Positions 19,406 to 26,318 of a DNA stretch of 64,000 nucleotides are shown in pieces (within the stretch, counting starts at the first letter, position 1; every line of letters starts with the position of its first letter). Both the position numbers and the translations under genes were made by a program. The stretch is from Cohaesibacter celericrescens. Its GTDB lineage: Bacteria > Pseudomonadota > Alphaproteobacteria > Rhizobiales > Cohaesibacteraceae. The stretch lies in the NCBI RefSeq assembly GCF_002866925.1, contig NZ_PKUQ01000014.1:1-64000 (forward strand). The letters are read 5' to 3'. The notes under the pieces were generated by a model. The model saw nothing but the letters and a program-made list of their open reading frames with translations. It did not search any database and was not told the origin of the DNA.

Positions 19406-19960
19406 ATGGACAATGACTTGGACGTTGGAGAGAGGTTGCGCATGGTGCGGCGGCAGGCGGGCCTGTCCCAGCGAGCGCTTTCCAAAAAAGCAGGTGTCGC
19501 CAATTCTATGGTTTCGCAAATCGAGGCTGGCAAAATTAATCCATCGGTGGGGGCGTTGAAACGCATCCTTGATGGCGTTCCCATCGGGTTGGCTGAGTTC
19601 TTTTCGTTTGAAGGAGTGCCGGAGCGAGAGGTTTTCTTTGCCGCTGAAAGTTTGAAAGAAATTGGCAAGGGCAGCTTGTCCCTGAAACAAGTGGGCAACA
19701 ACCTATTGGGTCGGAGCTTGCAGATACTCTATGAGACCTATGAAGCCAACGCCGACACCGGACGCGTGCTCTACAACCACGAGGGTGAAGAAGGAGGGGT
19801 TGTTATTTCAGGACGGATCGAAGTCACTGTTGGTGATCAGCGCCGGATTCTTGGGCCCGGTGATGCCTATTTGTTTGAGAGCCGTGTGCCGCACCGGTTC
19901 CGAGCGGTTGGAGCAGAAAAATGCATTTTGGTCAGCGCTTGCACACCGCCTAGCTTCTAG
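19406..19960 (+). CDS. XRE-family regulator with C-terminal cupin domain
   Basis: About 184 residues. An N-terminal HTH_3 domain (RLRMVRRQAGLSQRALSKKAGVA, MVSQIEAGKINPSVGALKRIL) is joined to a cupin (YNHEGEEGGVVISGRIEVTVGDQ, GPGDAYLFESRVPHRFRAVG). This PuuR-like design commonly senses polyamine or amino-acid intermediates. It diverges from gabTD and is the likely regulator. The intergenic region carries two direct TTTAAAAAG repeats (19290-19298 and 19317-19325) that may be part of its site, but they are AT-rich and weak evidence. Confidence 0.87.
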   Translation: MDNDLDVGERLRMVRRQAGLSQRALSKKAGVANSMVSQIEAGKINPSVGALKRILDGVPIGLAEFFSFEGVPEREVFFAAESLKEIGKGSLSLKQVGNNLLGRSLQILYETYEANADTGRVLYNHEGEEGGVVISGRIEVTVGDQRRILGPGDAYLFESRVPHRFRAVGAEKCILVSACTPPSF

Positions 19961-20047
19961 ACACTGCATTGTGACGCATTATTTCTTCATAATAGGGGTA
20001 ATTGCGTAGCGACTTATATCTAATGGCATTGATCGGTCTTTTGTTTG

Positions 20048-20063
20048 ATCTTTTTAAAAAGAT
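20048..20063. promoter_or_regulatory. 16-bp perfect palindrome upstream of the NosL/ABC cluster
   Basis: ATCTTTTTAAAAAGAT is perfectly symmetric and ends 51 bp before the DUF2946-like start. It contains the TTTAAAAAG element also seen twice in the gabT/XRE intergenic region. It could be an operator for the cluster or a weak terminator of the XRE-cupin gene; the sequence does not decide. Confidence 0.4.
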
Positions 20064-20114
20064 GGATATGAATGTCATGTTCGGATTCGAGAATCTGTTC
20101 TCTTTTTTTACCAA

Positions 20115-20549
20115 ATGCAGGGTGTGTTTCAGCGAATGAGACGATTGGCCAAAGATTATCTGGCGCTATGGGTGGCACTTCTTGCCCTCACCAGCCAGCT
20201 GTTTTTTGGCGTTGTGCATTCCACTTCCCTGTGGGTGGCCGCCAGTGGCTCGGCGGTTCAGGTTGAGAAAGGTTCGGTTGCCTTTAGTTTCCTGCAAATT
20301 TGTTCCGCCGGTGGATTGGTAACTCTTGAAGGAAATGGTCCGGCGCCGGATAAGGATGGCAAGGGCCGGTGTCCGGTGTGCGCCTCCGCTGTCACCGCTG
20401 CCATGATGGATGTGGTGATCGCCGATATTGTTGCGGTCCCACAATTCGCTAAACTGCACTTTCTTGCTCGCGTAGACCAATTTGCCGCAATAGCCCGCAC
20501 GCAGACGCTTTATATTCGCGGCCCGCCAGCATTCTCCCAACTCTCCTGA
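20115..20549 (+). CDS. DUF2946-like small membrane/secreted protein
   Basis: About 144 residues. A hydrophobic N-terminal segment (YLALWVALLALTSQLFFGV, about 15-33) is followed by an exported part with ICSAGG (Cys63), a CPVC motif (Cys86/Cys89) and a C-terminal IRGPPAFS. This layout (N-terminal hydrophobic segment, C..GG, CxxC, ending in RGPP) matches DUF2946 proteins, often found near copper-related genes; the function is unknown. No ribosome site decides between the ATG at 20115 and one at 20136. It leads the NosL/ABC gene group on the same strand. Confidence 0.7.
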   Translation: MQGVFQRMRRLAKDYLALWVALLALTSQLFFGVVHSTSLWVAASGSAVQVEKGSVAFSFLQICSAGGLVTLEGNGPAPDKDGKGRCPVCASAVTAAMMDVVIADIVAVPQFAKLHFLARVDQFAAIARTQTLYIRGPPAFSQLS

Positions 20550-20675
20550 TAATCGTAGTCGGACCCGTGATGTCCCGTTCGGGGGCGTTTGATAATGCGG
20601 AATCGCGGCATGTCTCTGCATGTTGTGGCGCATGGTTTGGCTTTGCTTTGTAGTTTTAAATTTGGGAAAACCGAT

Positions 20676-21296
20676 ATGAACCGTCGCAGCCTTTTGACAT
20701 CTGCCGCTCTGGCTCCTGTTTTTACTGTTCTTGCAAGCGTTACTGCCAACGCCAAAATGGAACAATCAAATCATGCTAAGCCGCATGGTCCAACCAGCCA
20801 TTTGAAAATAGACGCCAATCCGACCGACAAGGAATTTGAGAAATATCCGACTTGCAGTTATTGCGGTATGGATCGACAGAAATGGAGCCATACACGCCAT
20901 CTTATTCAATATGAAAATGATGCCACAGAAGGCACCTGTTCCATTCATTGTGCTGCTATTTCTTTGTCCTTGAATATGGATAGCGGCCCTAAAAATATCT
21001 GGGTAGGGGATGCAGGATCTGACGCAGAAATCAAACCTCTGATCAAAGTTGAAGACGCCCACTATGCTCTTGATCCAAGCAAGCCTGGTACCATGTCGGC
21101 GTCGCGCAAGTGGGCCTATGCTGATGCGGCCAAAGCTGCCAGCGTTGGAGCCGAGCGGGTGGTGCCATTTGATGCTGCGCTAGAAGCGGCTTATGGCGAT
21201 ATGGCCAAAAACACCTTGATGATCCGCAAGCGCCGCGCTGAAAAGCACGCTCATATGGATAAAAAGATGAAGGCAATGAAAGACAAAGCAAACTAG
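20676..21296 (+). CDS. NosL-like protein 1 (twin-arginine-type signal)
   Basis: About 206 residues. The N-terminus MNRRSLLTSAALAPVFTVLA resembles a Tat or Sec signal. The NosL hallmark follows: YPTCSYCGMD (Cys60, Cys63, Met65), then a second pair TCSIHC (Cys88, Cys92), and a Lys/His/Met-rich tail with HAHMDKKMKAMK. NosL binds Cu(I) and helps mature nitrous oxide reductase in denitrifiers, but no nos structural gene is near, so here it probably handles copper for another target (inference). No lipobox cysteine is apparent. The chosen ATG starts the signal; an upstream in-frame start at 20589 is less likely. Confidence 0.75.
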   Translation: MNRRSLLTSAALAPVFTVLASVTANAKMEQSNHAKPHGPTSHLKIDANPTDKEFEKYPTCSYCGMDRQKWSHTRHLIQYENDATEGTCSIHCAAISLSLNMDSGPKNIWVGDAGSDAEIKPLIKVEDAHYALDPSKPGTMSASRKWAYADAAKAASVGAERVVPFDAALEAAYGDMAKNTLMIRKRRAEKHAHMDKKMKAMKDKAN

Positions 21297-21407
21297 AGCT
21301 TTTGCTCTTGGTGGCATGGAAGGTGGAGATGAGCGGATGTGAGCCTCTGTTTGTTTCTACCTTCCAGCGCTGTTGTGTTTTTTGGCCCAATGATCAAGGG
21401 ATGGCCT

Positions 21408-22025
21408 ATGTGCAATCCAGATAATAATCCTGATGCTTCACACCAATTGTCTTCAAATGCCAAGGCCGAAAGCCCTGAGCGGCGAAGCTTTATGATACGA
21501 GGCCTTTGGGGTCTGTGTGGCTGTGTTGGCTTGATTGTGAACAGCGATATGGTCGTGGCGCAGTCTGTGAGTGCTGATCCGTCTGACCAAACGCCGTTCG
21601 GAACGCCGATGCCGCATGATCGTGACAGTTGTCCGGTTTGTGGTATGTTTCCTGCTCGTTATCCCGATTGGATTGCTACGGTTTTGTATCGTGATGGACA
21701 TGCCGATCATTTTGATGGCGCCAAGGATATGTTCAAATATCTATTGGACATGGAGAAATACGCATCAGGGCGCAAGCAACAAGACATCTTGCGCATTGGC
21801 GTGACCGACTATTATGCTACGGCGCGTATTGATGCCCGCACCGCGCTCTATGTAGCTGGGTCGGACGTTCTGGGGCCGATGGGGCATGATCTGATTCCGC
21901 ACCTGGATCGCTTTGATGCTGATGAGTTTATGAAAGATCACAAAGGACAGCGTCTACTCACCTTTCAGGAGGTGACCATGGAATTGTTGCTGGCGCTTGA
22001 TCGTGGGGAGATCCCTTCTCAATGA
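21408..22025 (+). CDS. NosL-like protein 2
   Basis: About 205 residues. A positively charged, hydrophobic N-terminus (ERRSFMIRGLWGLCGCVGLI) suggests a Tat-type signal or membrane anchor. The NosL core is SCPVCGMFPARYPDW (Cys75, Cys78, Met80), then HADHFDGAKDMFKYLLD and a C-terminal FQEVTMELLLALD. Unlike its upstream paralogue it has no second CxxxC pair. The ATG follows AAGGG at 8 nt. It overlaps the next gene by 4 bp (ATGA), starting a chain of five overlapping genes that ends with the polytopic protein at 24221. Confidence 0.78.
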   Translation: MCNPDNNPDASHQLSSNAKAESPERRSFMIRGLWGLCGCVGLIVNSDMVVAQSVSADPSDQTPFGTPMPHDRDSCPVCGMFPARYPDWIATVLYRDGHADHFDGAKDMFKYLLDMEKYASGRKQQDILRIGVTDYYATARIDARTALYVAGSDVLGPMGHDLIPHLDRFDADEFMKDHKGQRLLTFQEVTMELLLALDRGEIPSQ

Positions 22026-22330
22026 TGCAGCGACCTTCTTTTTATGCGCTAGCCTTATGGGGCCTGTTGATCACGCTGATGTTTCTAGTGCTGATGCATG
22101 GTGCCTTATCTGAGGGTCCCATGCGTTTGCAATTGTTTCGAGAAAGCTTGGTGCGCCCGTTGGGGCTGAGTGATCTGGCGCTTTTTACCGAAGCGCGCTA
22201 TACACGGCATCCCTCAATGGCCGATTTTCATTCTGCCTTTCAGGATCACCCCACGTCGCTTGATCATTTCCCGACGGGATCTCTGATCGCGCCTCCCAAT
22301 CATCTGCTGCATAGGGAGGTCCGGCCATGA
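22022..22330 (+). CDS. Small single-span membrane protein of the NosL/ABC cluster
   Basis: About 102 residues. One TM segment (YALALWGLLITLMFLVLMHGA, about 8-28), then a soluble part with several His residues (HPSMADFHSAFQDHPTSLDHF, positions about 63-83). I recognise no family. Start and stop overlap both neighbours by 4 bp, so it is translated as part of the operon and probably is a subunit of the transporter or a metal-relay protein (inference). Confidence 0.7.
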   Translation: MMQRPSFYALALWGLLITLMFLVLMHGALSEGPMRLQLFRESLVRPLGLSDLALFTEARYTRHPSMADFHSAFQDHPTSLDHFPTGSLIAPPNHLLHREVRP

Positions 22331-23490
22331 CTGCTGTGACGGCCCGGGGTTCTTATATGCGGCGTCAGCTCTATTTGATGGATTTTACTCTGTCATCGAT
22401 GCGGCGTCGCTGGGCTCGCAATCTTATTTTGTTGTTGGTTTATGTGTTGGTGGTTTTTCTGCTTGCGTCGGTGATGTTTTTCTCAAACGCCATTCGCAAC
22501 GAAGCGGCACTGTTGTTGAAAGCTGCGCCTGAGATCACGGTACAAAGGTTGAAAATGGGGCGGCATGATCTGGTGCCCCTGAGTTATCTTGAAGCCATTG
22601 GAAAAATCCGTGGGGTGCGCAAGGCAGAAGGGCGTTTGTGGGGGTATTTTTATGATCGTTCGAGCCGTGCCAATTACACCTTGATGGTGCCCGGGGCTGA
22701 TAAAGCTGGTCTTGCCCTTGAAAAAGGGCAGACCATTTTGGGTGAGGGCGTGGCACGCCTTCGTAGGGTTGAAAAGGGCCGCATATTGACCCTTCCATCG
22801 CCCACAGGCAGGCCGATGGTGTTGCGGATCAAAGATATTTTGAGCAGCGAGTCTGCGCTTGTGAGCTCTGATCTGGTGTTGGTGTCCGAGGAAGATTTTC
22901 GTCGTTTCTTTGAGCTTGAGCCAGACGTTTATACAGATCTGGTGCTGCATGTGCGCAATGAGCGTGAGGTAGCGACCATTGTTGGCAAAGCGTCTTATCG
23001 GCTGCCCGACGCACGCTTTGTGACGCGTAATGATATTTTGCGGACCTACGCCTCTATTTTCTCATGGCGAGAGGGCATTATGTTGGCGCTGCTCGGTGGC
23101 GCTTTGCTGGCTTTTGCGATCTTCGTTTTTGACAAAGCTTCGGGGCTCTCGGCAGAGGAAAAACGAGAGATTGGCATCCTGAAAGCGGTGGGCTGGGAAA
23201 CCGGTGATGTGATGGCGATGAAAATTTGGGAAGGTGCCTTTGTTTCTTTAACGGCCTTCATGATGGGCACAATCGCCGCCTATTTTCATGTGTTTTTTCT
23301 CAATGCGAACCTGTTGCAGCCGATTTTGCAAGGATGGGGGGTGCTTTATCCGAAGTTTAGCCTGATGCCATCGGTTGATGGTTTGCAGTTGGTGACGCTT
23401 GCAACCTTCACCATCGTTCCTTTTACCGCCGCGACGTTGATACCCATTTGGCGCGCCGCGATAACTGACCCCGAGCAGGTGATGCGATGA
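22327..23490 (+). CDS. FtsX/MacB-type ABC transporter permease
   Basis: About 387 residues. TM1 near 35-55 (NLILLLVYVLVVFLLASVMFF), a large periplasmic domain (about 60-250), then three C-terminal TM segments (near 253-275, 300-325 and 350-375). The cytoplasmic coupling motif KREIGILKAVGW is typical of FtsX-domain permeases (MacB, LolCE, HrtB). Type VII ABC systems of this kind do not import solutes but transmit force to the periplasm or extrude hydrophobic or envelope substrates. RBS GGGAGG precedes the ATG. It overlaps its ATPase by 4 bp. Confidence 0.88.
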   Translation: MTAVTARGSYMRRQLYLMDFTLSSMRRRWARNLILLLVYVLVVFLLASVMFFSNAIRNEAALLLKAAPEITVQRLKMGRHDLVPLSYLEAIGKIRGVRKAEGRLWGYFYDRSSRANYTLMVPGADKAGLALEKGQTILGEGVARLRRVEKGRILTLPSPTGRPMVLRIKDILSSESALVSSDLVLVSEEDFRRFFELEPDVYTDLVLHVRNEREVATIVGKASYRLPDARFVTRNDILRTYASIFSWREGIMLALLGGALLAFAIFVFDKASGLSAEEKREIGILKAVGWETGDVMAMKIWEGAFVSLTAFMMGTIAAYFHVFFLNANLLQPILQGWGVLYPKFSLMPSVDGLQLVTLATFTIVPFTAATLIPIWRAAITDPEQVMR

Positions 23491-24224
23491 TTAGGCTTGA
23501 TGGCGTTAGCAAAATCTACAATCAGGGACAGACCAATGAGACCTTTGCGGTGCGCGATGTTTCACTGACACTGCCGCTCGATGCGACCATTGTATTTAAA
23601 GGCCCTAGCGGGTCTGGCAAAACCAGTTTGTTGAGCATGATTGGCTGTCTTTCTCGTCCGAGTGAGGGGCGTATTTATCTCAATGGCGACATCCTGTCCG
23701 GTCTGCCCGAGCATTTCATGACAGAGATTCGACGGGCGCAATTTGGTTTTATTTTTCAGCGGTTTAATCTGCTGCGTGGATTGTCGGTGTTGGAGAATGT
23801 GATGATCCCTGCCTATCCATTGGGGATGGACCACAGTGCACTCACACAACGGGCAATGGCGCTGTTGACGCAGTTGCAATTGCAACACAAGGCGCGCGTA
23901 TCAACCGAGTTGCTATCTGGTGGCGAAGCCCAACGGGTTGCGATTGCGCGGGCTTTGATCAATAGCCCGTCTATTGTGATTGCCGATGAGCCGACTGCCA
24001 ATCTTGACGGAGCCCTGACCGAACAATTTCTCGCAATTATGGCGTCGCTGCGTGCCGAGGGTAAAACGGTCATCCTGTCCAGCCACGATCCACGCATCTG
24101 GAAGTCTGATGGGGTCAATATTATTGTATCGATGCAAGATGGCTGCTTGGTCGATGTTGGGGGGAAAGACACGCTTTCTGACTATCGATGCAATGACGAT
24201 CAGTGCGGCGAGGAGGCAACATGA
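23487..24224 (+). CDS. LolD/MacB-type ABC transporter ATP-binding protein
   Basis: About 245 residues with a complete nucleotide-binding domain: Walker A GPSGSGKTS (39-47), Q-loop FQRFNLL, signature LLSGGEAQRVAIARAL, Walker B SIVIADEPTANLDG and the H-loop SSHDPR. Closest in style to LolD/MacB/HrtA. It powers the adjacent FtsX-type permease, with which it overlaps by 4 bp; it also overlaps the next membrane protein by 4 bp. Confidence 0.92.
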   Translation: MIRLDGVSKIYNQGQTNETFAVRDVSLTLPLDATIVFKGPSGSGKTSLLSMIGCLSRPSEGRIYLNGDILSGLPEHFMTEIRRAQFGFIFQRFNLLRGLSVLENVMIPAYPLGMDHSALTQRAMALLTQLQLQHKARVSTELLSGGEAQRVAIARALINSPSIVIADEPTANLDGALTEQFLAIMASLRAEGKTVILSSHDPRIWKSDGVNIIVSMQDGCLVDVGGKDTLSDYRCNDDQCGEEAT

Positions 24225-25228
24225 TTTTTCAAAGCGCCATTATGGCTCTTTTGTTGTCTTCGTTGCTTGACAGTTTGATCCTTGTTTGGGCTGCGCTGTT
24301 TGCGGTGTCGTTGCTCAAACATTGGGATGCAGCCAGCGGTCATGGTCGCCAAATCACTTTGGAGCGCCGAACCTATTTGGTTTCGACTGCTTTGGTCTTT
24401 GTGATGTTGGTTGAATTGATGAGCTTGATCTTGTTTGTCTATAATGCAGATCGCATGGCGGTGATGTTTGTTGGCGCGATGTGCGCGGTTGGAACACTCA
24501 ATGTCAATGCCTATGGTTTCCCGGCTCTGTTGTTCAAATTGGCCGCTTTCTTTGGCTCTTTTGTCTGGTTGGTCCTGCATCATGTGGATGGCAAGGGACG
24601 TGATTATCCGTTTATGCGATTCAAATACTGGTTCCTGATCGGACTTGCGCCCGTCATGGTGTTTGGTGCGGTGTTGCAGCTGGTCTATTTTCTCTATCTT
24701 GAAGCCGATGTCATCACCTCTTGCTGCTCTCGGATTTTCACACCAGAAGTGTCCGGTATTGAAGCGCAACTGGCGTCGCTCGATCCCAAACTGGCTTTGT
24801 GGGTGCTATTTGCCGGTTTGGGTGTTTTGAGCCTGTTGGCAAGCGTCAGCTTTATAAGGATTCGACTGTCTTGGCTGTATGCGCTGTTCTGTCCGGTCTA
24901 TTTTGTTGGTGCTATCACGGCCATTATTTCGGTGATTGCGCCCTATATTTATGCCCAGCCTCACCATCATTGCCCCTTTTGTATCCTCAAACCGGAGTAT
25001 GACTTTATTGGTTATGGGCTTTATCTCTGCCTGTTTGTTGGCACGGCTTTTGGATTGTCGGCGGGGGCCTTGTCATTGCCGATCAAGGCGGTGAAGGCGG
25101 CCAGTCTCAAGCAACATCTACCGCGTGTGCTGTATGCCTGTATCAGTTTGTCCATCGGTGGGTTTTTGGCATTTGGCGGCCTTTGCCTCTTCGCAATCTG
25201 GTCTTCTCAGCTGGTGTATTTTCGATGA
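24221..25228 (+). CDS. Polytopic membrane protein with SCC and HHHCPFC motifs
   Basis: About 335 residues with roughly eight hydrophobic segments. Two cysteine sites stand out: SCCSR (Cys168/Cys169) in an extramembrane stretch after the fourth or fifth helix, and PHHHCPFCILKPE (248-260) between later helices. Paired Cys plus clustered His suggests metal binding or thiol-disulfide exchange (inference; CPFC is a thioredoxin-like CxxC). I recognise no named family. RBS GAGGAGG precedes the ATG, which overlaps the ATPase stop. It ends the cluster just before a terminator. Confidence 0.72.
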   Translation: MIFQSAIMALLLSSLLDSLILVWAALFAVSLLKHWDAASGHGRQITLERRTYLVSTALVFVMLVELMSLILFVYNADRMAVMFVGAMCAVGTLNVNAYGFPALLFKLAAFFGSFVWLVLHHVDGKGRDYPFMRFKYWFLIGLAPVMVFGAVLQLVYFLYLEADVITSCCSRIFTPEVSGIEAQLASLDPKLALWVLFAGLGVLSLLASVSFIRIRLSWLYALFCPVYFVGAITAIISVIAPYIYAQPHHHCPFCILKPEYDFIGYGLYLCLFVGTAFGLSAGALSLPIKAVKAASLKQHLPRVLYACISLSIGGFLAFGGLCLFAIWSSQLVYFR

Positions 25229-25248
25229 TTGAACTGGATAAAAAATAA

Positions 25249-25286
25249 CCCCGGTCAGACAGTGTCTGCCGGGGCCAAGTTTTTTC
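25249..25286. terminator. Terminator after the NosL/ABC cluster
   Basis: CCCCGG(T)CAGAC at 25249-25260 pairs with GTCTGCCGGGG at 25264-25274 (one bulged T), followed by a T6 run at about 25280-25285. It separates the plus-strand cluster from the convergent DHOD-like gene. Confidence 0.85.
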
Positions 25287-25311
25287 ACTGCATCAAACAG
25301 ATCACAAGGGC

Positions 25312-26307
25312 TTAAGCGCGACCGTGATTTTGCAGCACCTTAATATAGTTTGCTCGCTCATAGCTTTCCGGATTGGCAATGCAAATGTGGCTGAGTTTGC
25401 CGCGCATGATATCAAGCGATGTCAGATCACGTGCATCCAGCCAGTCAACCAGTCCATCGGAGAGCACCTTCATATGCTCCAACCCGTGGCGCAAAAGGGA
25501 CGATGTGGTCATGACGACATCGGCACCGGCCAGAAGATATTTCACAACATCTTCGTGTGTTTCGACACCAGTGGTTGCTGCCAAGGAAGCATTGGTGCGA
25601 CCCGCCAAAATGCCGATCCACAAAAGTGGCAATCGCATTTCAAAGGATGTCGATAATTCCAAACTTGGTTCGATACTTAGCTTTTGCGTGTTGATGTCTG
25701 GCTGGTAAAAGCGGTTGAACATCACCAGACCCTTCGCTCCGGCTTTGACCAACTCAGAGGCCATCGAGCCGAGAGAGCTAAAGTAGGGACCGATTTTGAC
25801 CGAGACAGGAATACTAACCACCGACGTTACAGCTTTGACAATGTCAATATAGCGCTGCTCTACTTCTTGTCCCGATATTGTTGGGTCAGATGGAACAAAG
25901 AAAATATTCAGCTCGATGGCATGGGCTCCAGCCGCCTCAATGTCACGGGCAAAATTCACCCAGCCACTGGTGTGGATGCCATTCAGGCTGGCGATGACCG
26001 GAATATCAAGACTGGCGACGGCTTGCTCGATCAATGTGATCTGTCGGGTGGTATCAAAGGCATAAGACGACAGGGTCGGGAAGTAGCTCAAGGCTTCGCC
26101 TGAGGATTCCGAATTGCTGTCGATCAGCGCATCCAGCACTTCCTGTTCTTGCACGATCTGTTCTTCAAAGATCGAGGGCAGGACGACGGCACCCGCGCCA
26201 TAGTCCTGCAGAGCTTTGAGATTGTCCAGATGGGCATTGAGGGGGCTGGCACTTGCCACGAGAGGGCTTTTAAGTGTCAGGCCGAGATAGTTTGTTGTCA
26301 AATCCAT
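25312..26307 (-). CDS. Dihydroorotate-dehydrogenase-like flavoprotein
   Basis: About 331 residues, TIM-barrel FMN enzyme of the DHOD class 1 fold: MDLTTNYLGLTLKSPLVASASPL, VIASLNGIHTSGW, HAIELNIFF, PVSVKIGPYFSS, KGLVMFNRFYQPD, and phosphate-binding GVETHEDVVKYLLAGADVVM. It lies 11 bp after nifJ in an operon with a GltD-like flavoprotein, a recurrent genomic association rather than a pyrimidine-gene context. It is therefore unlikely to be the housekeeping PyrD; its substrate is unknown. AGGAGG lies before the ATG. Confidence 0.82.
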   Translation of the reverse strand: MDLTTNYLGLTLKSPLVASASPLNAHLDNLKALQDYGAGAVVLPSIFEEQIVQEQEVLDALIDSNSESSGEALSYFPTLSSYAFDTTRQITLIEQAVASLDIPVIASLNGIHTSGWVNFARDIEAAGAHAIELNIFFVPSDPTISGQEVEQRYIDIVKAVTSVVSIPVSVKIGPYFSSLGSMASELVKAGAKGLVMFNRFYQPDINTQKLSIEPSLELSTSFEMRLPLLWIGILAGRTNASLAATTGVETHEDVVKYLLAGADVVMTTSSLLRHGLEHMKVLSDGLVDWLDARDLTSLDIMRGKLSHICIANPESYERANYIKVLQNHGRA

Positions 26308-26318
26308 ATCAGCCTCCT

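Noticed and set aside
20676..22025. A nitrous oxide reductase maturation locus
   Set aside because: No nosZ, nosR, nosD, nosF or nosY is present, and the ABC permease is FtsX-type.
25312..26307. Housekeeping dihydroorotate dehydrogenase (PyrD)
   Set aside because: The nifJ/GltD-like operon context and sequence divergence point to the DHOD-like subgroup of unknown substrate.
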